Part shown: positions 42,550-50,922 of the stretch, piece after piece | Layout: every line of letters starts with the position of its first letter | How positions within the stretch are numbered: the first letter of the stretch is position 1 | Source of the DNA: a bacterium | GTDB taxonomy: Bacteria; Vulcanimicrobiota; Xenobia; Xenobiales; JADMJV01 | Reading direction: 5' to 3' | DNA: 64,000 bases | NCBI GenBank assembly: GCA_018266105.1 | Contig: JAFEBA010000037.1 | Coordinates: 44,911 to 108,910 of the forward strand | Made by a program: the position numbers and the translations under genes | Notes under the pieces: model-generated | What the model saw: only the letters and a program-made list of their open reading frames with translations | Told to the model about the DNA's origin: nothing | Database searches by the model: none

Positions 42550-43413
42550 ATGCACCCAGACCAGGCATGGCCGGTCGCCAGTGATTTTTGCCGAGGGGGC
42601 GGTTTTTACGAGCTGACCCTGCGCCTGCGCAACTTGCTGCTCTGGGGTGGCGCCTGCACCATCGCGGCCGGAGGTTGCCTGGCCGGCCTCGCGCCCGAGG
42701 ATCCCCTGAAGTGGATCGGCCTGCTGTTCGCCATCGGCCTGGCACCGGGAATGGTGGCCTGGTCTGTCGCTCCAGCTAATGGGCGGCTCGGCCATCCGGC
42801 CCAATGCCGAATCGAGTTCAGCGGGCGCCCCGCGACTCCCCGCCAGCCTGGCAATCTGGTCAATCCACGTAAGGAACCCATGGACCTGTTGGCGGTGGGT
42901 CTGGTCCTGATGCTGGCCTGGGCGGGGGGTCCATTCAACAATCTTGGTTTACTGTTGCTCTTCTCGCCCCTGATTGTATTCCGTCTCTGTTCGCGGCTCT
43001 GGACCGAGCTCGATCTGGTGGCTGGACGTGTGTATCATCATCGTACCTTCATGGGTCTGCAGATCACTCGCCAGGGCGCCAATCTGGAGCAGGCCGTAGG
43101 CCTGGTTTCCGGCTTGAAGCTGAATCGGCCGGGGGAGGACCCGGTTTACGCAGTCTATGCGGTCATGCCCGATCAAGAGCCGCTGGAGCTGGACACGATG
43201 TGTCTGACCCGTGAGGAGAGCCACAATCTAGGTCGACGCCTGAGCCTCCAGCTCAATCTCCTGCATGATCCGTTGGACTATGAACCGGACCCCAGCTCGT
43301 TGCGTGGCGATAGGAACTTTCGTGGCCGGCCGCGCTGGAAGACCCTGAAGTTCCAGAAAGCTCCGCGCGGTGACAGAGCCAAGCTGCCGCCGGGAGCAGA
43401 GGACCCTTCATGA
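42550..43413 (+). CDS. Membrane protein of unknown function, operon gene 1
   Basis: 287 residues, about four hydrophobic segments (LLLWGGACTIAAGGCLAGLA, WIGLLFAIGLAPGMVAWSV, LLAVGLVLMLAWAGG, LGLLLLFSPLIVFRL) and a cytoplasmic C-terminal domain beginning ~150 (DLVAGRVYHHRTFMGLQIT). The reading frame begins right after the terminator. Overlaps the next gene by 4 bp. No family recognised. Confidence 0.55.
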   Translation: MHPDQAWPVASDFCRGGGFYELTLRLRNLLLWGGACTIAAGGCLAGLAPEDPLKWIGLLFAIGLAPGMVAWSVAPANGRLGHPAQCRIEFSGRPATPRQPGNLVNPRKEPMDLLAVGLVLMLAWAGGPFNNLGLLLLFSPLIVFRLCSRLWTELDLVAGRVYHHRTFMGLQITRQGANLEQAVGLVSGLKLNRPGEDPVYAVYAVMPDQEPLELDTMCLTREESHNLGRRLSLQLNLLHDPLDYEPDPSSLRGDRNFRGRPRWKTLKFQKAPRGDRAKLPPGAEDPS

Positions 43414-44081
43414 TCAGAATATCCAGCGCCTTTACCTCTCTGGCCCGCGACCCGTTTCCATTCCTTTTGACCGTGCTGGCCTGCCATTTTCTGCAGATGC
43501 ACTCCTGGGGCTGGCTGGCCTACCTGGTCGCGGCGGGCTTCTGCGTCTCGGTTTTTGAGCAGGCCCTTCGGGCTGATCTGGCACCTCCGCCTCGCTCGAA
43601 GAATTTGCCCCGCACCGCCTATCTGGGTTGTCTGGGTTCCTTTGGGCTCTGGGTTGCCGCCGTCCTGACCATTGTCCCGTTGTCTCTTATTTTTCAACCT
43701 CTCGGATGGCAAGATTACCTGCCGCTGGCGAGCTGGGATCATCCAGTGATCCAGTCTTTGTTGACGGTTTTGATGGTCTGGATCACCCAGAGCATGTTTG
43801 CGGCGCTTTACCTTGCTTGCGTCCGCGTCGGTTCTCACTCTCAAGCCTCTCGACCGCTCAATGGCCTGTTCAGCTTTCTGTTCAGGTTTCTAGCCTCGCC
43901 CCCGTTGGACGGCAGCGGACTGCGCCTGGTCCTGCTGTTTCTGGCGCTCGTTGCCTGCCAGCCCCTGCTGGTGAACTCCCAGCAGTCTTTCATCCAGTAT
44001 GCTTCGTTGTTTTTCGCCAGCCTTTACGCTCACTGTCTGGGCCAGTATGTGCGTAAGGGGCACGGTTTCGAGATCTCGTGA
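43410..44081 (+). CDS. Polytopic membrane protein of unknown function, operon gene 2
   Basis: 223 residues with at least five hydrophobic segments (LLTVLACHFLQMHSWGWLAY, GSFGLWVAAVLTIVPLSLIF, SLLTVLMVWITQSMFAAL, LVLLFLALVACQPLLV). No catalytic motif visible. ATG overlaps the preceding stop, and its own stop is coupled to the GTG of the next gene. Probably forms one complex with its neighbours. Confidence 0.55.
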   Translation: MIRISSAFTSLARDPFPFLLTVLACHFLQMHSWGWLAYLVAAGFCVSVFEQALRADLAPPPRSKNLPRTAYLGCLGSFGLWVAAVLTIVPLSLIFQPLGWQDYLPLASWDHPVIQSLLTVLMVWITQSMFAALYLACVRVGSHSQASRPLNGLFSFLFRFLASPPLDGSGLRLVLLFLALVACQPLLVNSQQSFIQYASLFFASLYAHCLGQYVRKGHGFEIS

Positions 44082-45262
44082 GCGATCTGGAGGGTCTGCT
44101 CGGGCTGCTGGAAGCAGAAGGCCGCTTTCATTCACGCGGCGAGTTTACTTTGGACCCCGGGCGCAATCGTGAGAAAATAGCTCAGCTTCTTCGGGAGGAC
44201 GCCAACAGCTGGCTCTACTGGCTGGTTCGTTGCGGAGTCAGCCTCAAGAGTCACAGTTGTGAGATCACGACCGGTCGCAACGCCCTGCTGGCTCAACTCA
44301 ACCTCAGTTCCAGCCAGCCGGTCCAGGGTTATCTGCAGGACGGACTGGAAAACGGGCAGGTCGGGCTGCGCTACTTACGCTCGGCCTTGCTCTGGGCCCA
44401 GGCCTGGCTGGGAATGCACCCCGATTTTGGGGCGACTTTGTTGCTCGAGGAGCCCGGTCAGCCGCTCTGGGCTCTACGACTTGAGGCCGATCGGGTGACC
44501 CGCCAGCAAGAGCCCCAATTGGGGGAAAAGCTCCAGCTCAGCCTGGCCTTCATGCCTCGTACTCAGCGCTCGCAGACTGCATTCATGCTGGCCCAGAGGC
44601 AAGCTTTGGCTGCTTCTGTGCCGGTGCGGGCAGCCTTCAGTCCCATGCCGGTCTGGCTGGATGGTCAGCGACTGGATCGCGGCTTTCAAGAGTCGGTTAC
44701 GCCTCTTTATCTCCGCTATTACTTGCAGCCGGGCCGTAGCAACTGCCTGGCCGTGCCCCCGCCACCCGCCGCTCATCTTTATCGTTTGGAAGCTGCCGGT
44801 ATTCCGCGGGGTTGGCCTCGTCCTCGATTCTGCTTGCCCAGCGTGGCGGTCCATACCTTTTCTCTGGCCGGTGAGCTGCCGGCCGAGGTGGATTGGTCGC
44901 TCACCGCGGGACGGCCAGTGGCGGCCTGGCACACAGACAAGGAAGCCACTCAACTTTACGCTCAGCCGCTGGAGGTGGCTCAAACGACCGATCGCTGGTT
45001 GGTCCGGTCGGCTTTTCAGCGCGGCGGAGCTGACAATGACTACTGGGCGGTGGTTCAGCACGGAATCAGTCTGGACCCCGAGCCCCTTGAGCTCGGCGCC
45101 GGTTCCCGTCTGGGTTGGCTGGCTATGGTCGGCCTGGACGCTGCTCAGACCGACCTGTCCGGCTTGAAGCTGGTCAAAGACCCGCTCTTTGAATCCCTCA
45201 ACGATTGGGTGCGATTGGAAATCGCCCAGATCCACGAGCAGCAAACCGCGGCTGGTTTCTAG
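44078..45262 (+). CDS. Soluble protein of unknown function, operon gene 3
   Basis: 394 residues from GTG 44078. No signal peptide or membrane helix. Contains LRSALLWAQAWLGMHPDFGA, CEITTGRNALLAQLN and a C-terminal ESLNDWVRLEIAQIH. Possible mixed alpha/beta fold, no recognised motif. Translation is coupled to the membrane proteins upstream, and the 3' end converges on the pseudouridine synthase with a 4-bp overlap. Confidence 0.5.
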   Translation: MSDLEGLLGLLEAEGRFHSRGEFTLDPGRNREKIAQLLREDANSWLYWLVRCGVSLKSHSCEITTGRNALLAQLNLSSSQPVQGYLQDGLENGQVGLRYLRSALLWAQAWLGMHPDFGATLLLEEPGQPLWALRLEADRVTRQQEPQLGEKLQLSLAFMPRTQRSQTAFMLAQRQALAASVPVRAAFSPMPVWLDGQRLDRGFQESVTPLYLRYYLQPGRSNCLAVPPPPAAHLYRLEAAGIPRGWPRPRFCLPSVAVHTFSLAGELPAEVDWSLTAGRPVAAWHTDKEATQLYAQPLEVAQTTDRWLVRSAFQRGGADNDYWAVVQHGISLDPEPLELGAGSRLGWLAMVGLDAAQTDLSGLKLVKDPLFESLNDWVRLEIAQIHEQQTAAGF

Positions 45263-46695
45263 AAGCGGTTTGGCGCCTCCAGACGGAGTCGGCTTCCCCG
45301 GTGGTCAAGCTCTAAACTGCGGGCGTGCAGGTGCAGAGGACCCGGCCCTCCCCCGTAAAGATTGTCGCCCAGAATTGGGGATAGGAGTGCTTGAGCCGCA
45401 TGCACTCGGATCTGGTGGCTGCGGCCCGTGCGCGGACGGAATTCGTAGCGCAGCTCACACACTCTTCGAAATTCAGTCTGGCTCGGTTTGCCCGTGCGAT
45501 CCAGCAGGTAGCAGCCGGGCCGCAGGGGGTCAGGACCGAGGGCTTGATCAATGATTCCCTCGTCCACTCTCGGGTCTCGAGTCAGGATGGCCTCGTAGCG
45601 CTTCACCACCTGGCGCTCGGCAAATTGCCGCTGCAGATTTCTTTGACACTCGGGAGTGAGGGCGAAAAGGCAGACTCCAGAGGTTTCCAGGTCCAGCCGG
45701 TGGACTGCTCGCAACTCTGGAAAACGAGCCTTCAGACGTTGCCACAGACTGTCCTGATTCCAGTTCTGGCGCCCGGGCACGGTCAGCACTCCGGCCGGCT
45801 TGAGCACCGCCAGCAACTCCTCGTCCTGATAGAGAATTTCCAGTGGCCGGGCTCTGGAAAGCAGCGGGCCGATCAAGGGCTGACAGCGTTGGGCGCAGGC
45901 CGAATAGAAGCGGCCGGGCTGGCGACCGGACTGTTCGGGTCCCCACCAGAACTCGGCCATGGCGATCGGAGTCAGGCCCGATTGCGCTGCTTGATAAAGC
46001 AACTTGGGGGCGGCGCAGTCACCCGTACCCGTGGGAGGGCCTTTGGGAAACAGTGAGGCCAGCGACCAGGATTGGCCGGCCGAAAGGCACATCCAAAGCT
46101 CGCGGTGGAGTTCCTGCTGGTAGGCACGGGAGAGCTGCTTGCGCTTCTGTTTTAAGGCCACTATGCGCGACTCCAGAGCCCGCACCTGGGCCTGCAGTGG
46201 GGCCAGTTCGCTCTGGCGTTGAGCCCTCATCTGACGCCAACGGGTCCCCTCTCGCTGGCTTTCAAGGTCCAGCTCGGCACCGCCGCCCGATTGCCGCTGT
46301 TGGGCTCTTCTGAGCCTGGCCTGGCGACGCTGGTCTTCAAAACTTTGCACCCGTGCCTGCCAGGCTTCTTGCATTTGGCGAAGTTGACTGAAGGCAGGGT
46401 GAGCGCTCGCTTCCATCAATTCTGCTTTGAGTTGGTCCAGCTGGGCCGGTACCAAACTGGGGGAGGGAGTGAAAATGGGTGGCGCCCAGTCCTGGTGCTC
46501 CAGCCATTGGCCTGAGTAGGCCTTGAGAACCGGACCTTCGGCCGTGAGCAGGACTCCGAACATCTTTCCCTCGGCCAGGTCCGGCAGGCAGGCCATGAGT
46601 GCCCGTGCTTCGGCTTCGGCCGCTTCCGAACGCTCGAGACTCAACATCTGTCCGGTTTCTGGACAGGTTCCCTGATAGTGATAAGACTCGCGCAA
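45259..46695 (-). CDS. RluA-family pseudouridine synthase with long N-terminal region
   Basis: 478 residues. The catalytic domain is at ~270-478: ILYQDEELLAVLKPAGVLTV, HRLDLETSGVCLFA with the catalytic Asp, QRQFAERQVVKRYEAI and RPRTGRSHQIRVHAAQAL. These enzymes isomerise uridine to pseudouridine in rRNA or tRNA. The N-terminal ~250 residues include a coiled coil (LRQMQEAWQARVQSFEDQRR to ~190) as in long Vibrio-type RluA paralogues. TTG 46695 is the only start in frame; no strong ribosome site. Confidence 0.85.
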   Translation of the reverse strand: MRESYHYQGTCPETGQMLSLERSEAAEAEARALMACLPDLAEGKMFGVLLTAEGPVLKAYSGQWLEHQDWAPPIFTPSPSLVPAQLDQLKAELMEASAHPAFSQLRQMQEAWQARVQSFEDQRRQARLRRAQQRQSGGGAELDLESQREGTRWRQMRAQRQSELAPLQAQVRALESRIVALKQKRKQLSRAYQQELHRELWMCLSAGQSWSLASLFPKGPPTGTGDCAAPKLLYQAAQSGLTPIAMAEFWWGPEQSGRQPGRFYSACAQRCQPLIGPLLSRARPLEILYQDEELLAVLKPAGVLTVPGRQNWNQDSLWQRLKARFPELRAVHRLDLETSGVCLFALTPECQRNLQRQFAERQVVKRYEAILTRDPRVDEGIIDQALGPDPLRPGCYLLDRTGKPSQTEFRRVCELRYEFRPRTGRSHQIRVHAAQALLSPILGDNLYGGGPGPLHLHARSLELDHRGSRLRLEAPNRF

Positions 46696-46768
46696 AAGTT
46701 TATCCAGTTTGTTAAAATTCGGCGGATTGTTTTATTGGTGTTTATAGCTAAAAGGTTAAAACTAGAGT

Positions 46769-47572
46769 ATGTTCGCTGTTCAACAACCCACCAATGGTTA
46801 CCTCGACACTCTGGGTGGCTTCGGCTTCCCTCCCACCATGCTACCCCCAGGGGTCGGCGGTTTCGGCGCGCAGCAGCGTCTGGGGGCGCCCGGGCTGACC
46901 GCGACTTCGCTGAACTTTGGCGGGATTCCTGACCCGGGGGCGGCCCAGATGCTGGCCCTCAGTCAGCAGACCAACCAGTTGTTGCTTGGAATGATGTCTT
47001 TGCTGCTGGGCCTGATGGCCAATCGTGCAGGTGGCTCCGCCTCCAGTGGAGCTTCGCCCATCTCGGCATTTGATAGCGGTTCGTCCGGCGCGGGCGGCGC
47101 GGGCGGCGGAGGCCAGGTCTCTGGCGGCAGCGCCAGCAGTTCGACCGGGAACGTCACCAATGGCCCCAAAGTGGCTAATCCTAAGGTGCAGAAGTTGATC
47201 GACGCGGCCCTTTCCAAACAGGGAACCCCTTATGTGTTTGGAGCTGCCGGTCCCGACAAATTCGACTGTTCGGGTCTGGTCAGTTGGGCCTTGGGCCAGG
47301 CTGGTTCCGGTGTGGGCCACATGAACGCTCGTGGGCTCCAGGCTCACTACAAGAACAATAAGGTCTCCAAGGAAGAGTTGCAGCCGGGCGATCTGGTCTT
47401 CTTCTGGTCTCCCAACGACCGCGGCATTCCGCCCGGGCAGGCCAGTCACGTGGAAATCTATCTTGGCAACGGCATGACAATGGGCACCGACAATGCCAAA
47501 GAGGGCGCCAAAGTGGAGCCGATCAACTGGAACACCTTTATCGGCGGAGCCCGGCCCCCCGAGCTTCAGTAG
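46769..47572 (+). CDS. NlpC/P60 peptidoglycan hydrolase-like protein
   Basis: 267 residues. The C-terminal ~130 residues are NlpC/P60: GTPYVFGAAGPDKFDCSGLV with catalytic Cys (~167), SHVEIYLGNGMTMG with His (~226), and a third polar residue near the end. The N-terminal ~130 residues are Gly/Pro/Ala/Ser-rich and disordered, without an export signal. Members cleave D-gamma-Glu-diaminopimelate bonds in cell wall. The region before the start is AT-rich, a likely promoter. Confidence 0.85.
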   Translation: MFAVQQPTNGYLDTLGGFGFPPTMLPPGVGGFGAQQRLGAPGLTATSLNFGGIPDPGAAQMLALSQQTNQLLLGMMSLLLGLMANRAGGSASSGASPISAFDSGSSGAGGAGGGGQVSGGSASSSTGNVTNGPKVANPKVQKLIDAALSKQGTPYVFGAAGPDKFDCSGLVSWALGQAGSGVGHMNARGLQAHYKNNKVSKEELQPGDLVFFWSPNDRGIPPGQASHVEIYLGNGMTMGTDNAKEGAKVEPINWNTFIGGARPPELQ

Positions 47573-47595
47573 TCCGCGGTTTGTGATCCTGATCC

Positions 47596-47624
47596 TTGCG
47601 GCCAGTTCACGACGGGCGTATAAC
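47596..47624 (+). promoter_or_regulatory. Putative sigma-70 promoter of the FHA-kinase gene
   Basis: TTGCGG (47596-47601) and TATAAC (47619-47624) are separated by 17 bp, with transcription expected from ~47631, at the palindrome ACGAAATTCGT (47629-47639). The spacing and -10 match are good, but it is a prediction from sequence only. Confidence 0.5.
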
Positions 47625-47649
47625 TTACGAAATTCGTGACCATCGTGGT

Positions 47650-47675
47650 GGCGTGGACCCGAAAGGGTTCACGCC
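47650..47675 (+). promoter_or_regulatory. GNRA-tetraloop hairpin in kinase leader
   Basis: GGCGTGGACCC (47650-47660) pairs with GGGTTCACGCC (47665-47675), one G-T wobble, closed by GAAA. 27 nt before the ATG of the FHA kinase, so inside the predicted mRNA leader. Could affect translation or stability. Confidence 0.45.
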
Positions 47676-47702
47676 CCATTCGCTGAGAAGAGTCAGGCAA
47701 CA

Positions 47703-48983
47703 ATGTTCAATTCCGGGTATCAGTTGAAGGTGATCGAGGGACCGGGTTATGGACGGGTCCTCCCCCTGAGCACTGAGGAGATTCGTTTGGGCCGGGCGGT
47801 GGATGCAAGTGAGCCTTGCACTCCCTCCGCTTTCGTTTTCTTCGAAGGCACCGTTTCCGGCACGCACGCCCGGTTGCTCTGGGATGACCGGGCCAAGGTT
47901 TATCGTATTCAGCATCTCTCCAAGACCAATCAGACCCGGGTGAACGACAAAGTGATCCAGGAACAGGTCTTGCAACTGGGCGACCGGATCGCGATGGGTA
48001 AGCTCGTCCTGGAAGTTCAGAAAGCTCCTAAAGCCGACCATATTCGCAGCAACATTTTGGATTTGCCGCCCGTGCTTAAGGCCACCGCCAACGCCTCCAA
48101 GGACGAAAGCGAGAAGCTTAGCCTGCCCGCCAACCTTTGTCGTGAGTTGCCCGCCGATCTGGCCGGTCGCAAGCTTGGACCTTATCAGTTGCTCAAGGAA
48201 TTGGGTCGGGGCTCGGTGGGCCGAGTTTATCTGGGGCGTCACACCAGTTGGGATCTCACCTACGCTATCAAGATTTTGGCGCCTGAGGTGATTAAGGACG
48301 CCAGCGTTCTGCAGCGCTTTCAAATGGAGGCCAAGGTGGCTTCCTCGCTGCGTCATCCCAACATCATTCAGGTTGTGGATATCTGCGTCAGCGATGGCTT
48401 CGTGTACCTGGTCATGGAGTGCCTGAGCCCTCGCAGTCTCCAGAACGTGATTGACGAGCACAAGCGTCCCTTTTCAAACAAGCGCATCATCACCATTTTG
48501 GAGCAGTTGCTCAGCGCTCTCGAACACGCCCACGCCAACGGGATCGTGCATCGCGACGTGAAGCCTGGCAACATTTTGATCGATGAGACGCGCGATGCCA
48601 TCGCGCTGACCGACTTTTCCATCGCCAAAGTCAAAGACGGAGTGCGCATGACCAGCACCGGAGTCTTGCTGGGCACCGTGGAATACATGGCCCCCGAGCT
48701 GTTTGAGGGATCCAGCGCCGACCCGCGGGCGGATATGTATGCAGTGGGTGTTATTCTCTACGAATTGATGACGGGAATCCCGCCCTTTCGCGGTCGCACC
48801 ACGGCAGAGGTGGTTAAATCCCAGCTGTTGACCTTGCCCGCCCACCCCAAGACCTACAATCCGAATGTGCCCGACTGGCTGGTGGAGCTGGATTTCTTGT
48901 TGTTACAGAAGAATCCTGAGCATCGTCTCAGCAGCGCCGGGGACGTGCGCAATCGTTTGCTGGCGTTCAGTCAGTCTTTGTAA
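47703..48983 (+). CDS. FHA-domain Ser/Thr protein kinase
   Basis: 426 residues. The N-terminal FHA domain (~8-108: EIRLGRAVDASEP, VSGTHARLLWDDRAKVYRIQ, TRVNDKVIQ) binds phosphothreonine. The Hanks-type kinase (~150-420) has a glycine loop GRGSVGRVYLG, Lys in TYAIKIL, HRDVKPGNILI with catalytic Asp (~284), and APE-type MAPELFEG. The Mg2+ motif reads DFS (Asp ~304) where DFG is normal; the Asp remains, so activity is plausible. No membrane segment, therefore cytosolic. Converges on the KirBac gene. Confidence 0.93.
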   Translation: MFNSGYQLKVIEGPGYGRVLPLSTEEIRLGRAVDASEPCTPSAFVFFEGTVSGTHARLLWDDRAKVYRIQHLSKTNQTRVNDKVIQEQVLQLGDRIAMGKLVLEVQKAPKADHIRSNILDLPPVLKATANASKDESEKLSLPANLCRELPADLAGRKLGPYQLLKELGRGSVGRVYLGRHTSWDLTYAIKILAPEVIKDASVLQRFQMEAKVASSLRHPNIIQVVDICVSDGFVYLVMECLSPRSLQNVIDEHKRPFSNKRIITILEQLLSALEHAHANGIVHRDVKPGNILIDETRDAIALTDFSIAKVKDGVRMTSTGVLLGTVEYMAPELFEGSSADPRADMYAVGVILYELMTGIPPFRGRTTAEVVKSQLLTLPAHPKTYNPNVPDWLVELDFLLLQKNPEHRLSSAGDVRNRLLAFSQSL

Positions 48984-49852
48984 GCAACCACTTCGTGGAA
49001 GTTGGTATAGTCCAGCACGAAGCTTCCGTCTGGAAGGCGGGTGAGAGTGTCGGCAAATCGATGATTGGCTACAATCTGGTCGGCATTGTAGTTGCGGCGA
49101 GCGTGGACGGTTTGCGAGACCAGGCCGTCCAGGCCAATCAGGGTGATGGTGAAGTTATAGCCCTCCTCCACCATCGTTTCCAGATCGATCCCATAAAGCG
49201 GGCTGTTCTCGTCAAGAATGTGGGTGGCCATGAAGGTCAGCACAAATAGCGGCGTTTCTGAAACCACCAGGGGCAGACGGTGGAATCGTCGATAGCCCGG
49301 GTCGCCTTCGATGGGTTCACAGCGGTTCAGAGTCAGACTGATCTGAGCCTGCAGGATGTGGTTCCCGCGAGCATTGGCCATGCGAAACATCAAGGCCGGC
49401 TTGCCGTCCCGCAGTCCCAATACTGCTTTCTCGGAAAAGAGCACGCGCGCGTTGGGAATGGAGAACTTGGCGAAGAGCATTCCGGTCATCAGAGAAAAGG
49501 CCAGCAGGCCGCAGAAGGCTTCCAGGCTCACCAACATGTTGGCGTAATCGCCAACCGGGTGCATGACTCCGTAACCGATCGTAGCCAGGGTTTGCACGCT
49601 AAAAAAGAAGTAGTCCAAAAGGTTGCCCGAACGGGCGCCGTTGATGCAATCGCCACCGGCCATGTAGAGGACGGCGAAAAGCAGGCTGAGTCCGCAATAG
49701 AGGACGCAAAGCAAGAGTGCCATCTGGCCCCAGTGCAGCGCGAGCAGTCGGTGGTAGAGGTCGCGAATATTGTCTTTGGGAGCGCCGATCCGTCTGACGG
49801 TGGGCGAGCCGTCCGAGTCGAGCAGGCTGGGGGGAGCGGGCCGTCTGCTCAC
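48971..49852 (-). CDS. KirBac-type inward-rectifier K+ channel
   Basis: 293 residues. M1 at ~44-64 (MALLLCVLYCGLSLLFAVLYM), pore helix and selectivity filter TIGYG (91-95), M2 (SLEAFCGLLAFSLMTGMLFA) and a C-terminal Kir beta-sandwich (VLFSEKAVLGLRDGKPALMF, NHILQAQISLTLNRCEP, LYGIDLETMVEEGYNFTITL). It conducts K+ across the inner membrane. GTG start overlaps the glycosyltransferase stop (GTGA). Third gene of the operon headed by the repeat protein. Confidence 0.93.
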   Translation of the reverse strand: MSRRPAPPSLLDSDGSPTVRRIGAPKDNIRDLYHRLLALHWGQMALLLCVLYCGLSLLFAVLYMAGGDCINGARSGNLLDYFFFSVQTLATIGYGVMHPVGDYANMLVSLEAFCGLLAFSLMTGMLFAKFSIPNARVLFSEKAVLGLRDGKPALMFRMANARGNHILQAQISLTLNRCEPIEGDPGYRRFHRLPLVVSETPLFVLTFMATHILDENSPLYGIDLETMVEEGYNFTITLIGLDGLVSQTVHARRNYNADQIVANHRFADTLTRLPDGSFVLDYTNFHEVVAYKD

Positions 49853-50904
49853 CGAGACCCCGACCGCTCATCGGCACGATTGGAAGCGGTCTGCTCAAAG
49901 TAGTCCCAGTGCTGGCGAGCGCTCTTTTCCCAACTGAAGGTCTGGGCCCGCTCGCGACCTCGCTTGCGCAGGTCGTTGGCCAGCTCGGGATTCTCCAGAA
50001 CCTGAATGATCTTTTGGCGTAATTCGTCGGCATCGTGCGGGTTGAACAAGAGTGCGGCGTCCCCCGTGACTTCGGGCAGGGAGGTGGCGAAAGAGCTGAT
50101 CAAAGGCGCTCCCAGCAACATCGCCTCCAGTGCGGGCAGTCCGAAGCCTTCTTGAAAGGAGGGCACGATGGCTACACTGGCGTTGGCGTAAAGGCGGCGA
50201 ATTTCTTCATCGCTGAGACCGCTCAGGCGTTCTACTCCGGGCGGTGCCGGGTTGAGCTGAGGGCAGTCCGAGCAAACCACCACCAGGCGGCAACGGTCTT
50301 CCAGGCCGCGGAAGGCCTGCAGCAAGGTGTGCAGATTTTTGTGTGGCTTGGGGTTGGTCACGCAGAGTAGATAAGGTCGGGTGACGGCGTCGGGTTCGAG
50401 CGGATCTCCCTCCAGCCCACCGTGGTAGATGACCAGCACCTGGTCGGCCGGGAAGCCAAGGTACTTCTGCAAATCCTTGGCGGTATGTCGGGAGGCCGAG
50501 AGCACGGTGTGAGCCTGGCGCACCGTCCAACGAGCCACGGTTGTGAGATAGAGGCGCACCAGCGGAGAACTGGGGTAGTGCCAGGGGATCAGGTCGTGGA
50601 CCGTCATCGAGTAACGTTTGGGGCACCAGATGGGCACGGCCAACGAAGGGAAGTGAACGTGATCGTAGGGGCTATTGCGCAGCAACCAGTAGAATTCGAC
50701 CCATTCGTGAATGCTGAAGGGCTTGGAGCGGACTTTGACCACCTCCACGGGCAGGGCCCGCCAGCGGTCCGGATTGCGTGCGGCCACGCTGATTTTATGT
50801 TGAGGACGATTGCGCGTGCCCCACTCAATAATGGTGTAGAGATAGCGAGCGATGCCGTGTAAGTGCGGCGTGTCGGCCATGCGGCCATCCACGAAAAGAT
50901 GCAT
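49849..50904 (-). CDS. GT4-family glycosyltransferase
   Basis: 351 residues, GT-B fold. [17 protein letters not shown] and [14 protein letters not shown] (donor or acceptor loops), [15 protein letters not shown], and the GT4 nucleotide-sugar site [20 protein letters not shown] with two Glu seven residues apart. Transfers a sugar from a nucleotide donor to a glycan or lipid acceptor, which cannot be told here. 18 bp after the repeat protein gene on the same strand and coupled to the KirBac gene. Confidence 0.9.
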   Translation of the reverse strand: MHLFVDGRMADTPHLHGIARYLYTIIEWGTRNRPQHKISVAARNPDRWRALPVEVVKVRSKPFSIHEWVEFYWLLRNSPYDHVHFPSLAVPIWCPKRYSMTVHDLIPWHYPSSPLVRLYLTTVARWTVRQAHTVLSASRHTAKDLQKYLGFPADQVLVIYHGGLEGDPLEPDAVTRPYLLCVTNPKPHKNLHTLLQAFRGLEDRCRLVVVCSDCPQLNPAPPGVERLSGLSDEEIRRLYANASVAIVPSFQEGFGLPALEAMLLGAPLISSFATSLPEVTGDAALLFNPHDADELRQKIIQVLENPELANDLRKRGRERAQTFSWEKSARQHWDYFEQTASNRADERSGSR

Positions 50905-50922
50905 GGGCCTGACTTTGAGCTG

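Noticed and set aside
47629..47639. ACGAAATTCGT as a defined operator for the FHA kinase.
   Set aside because: An 11-bp palindrome occurs often by chance and only one copy was seen; recorded only as part of the promoter note.
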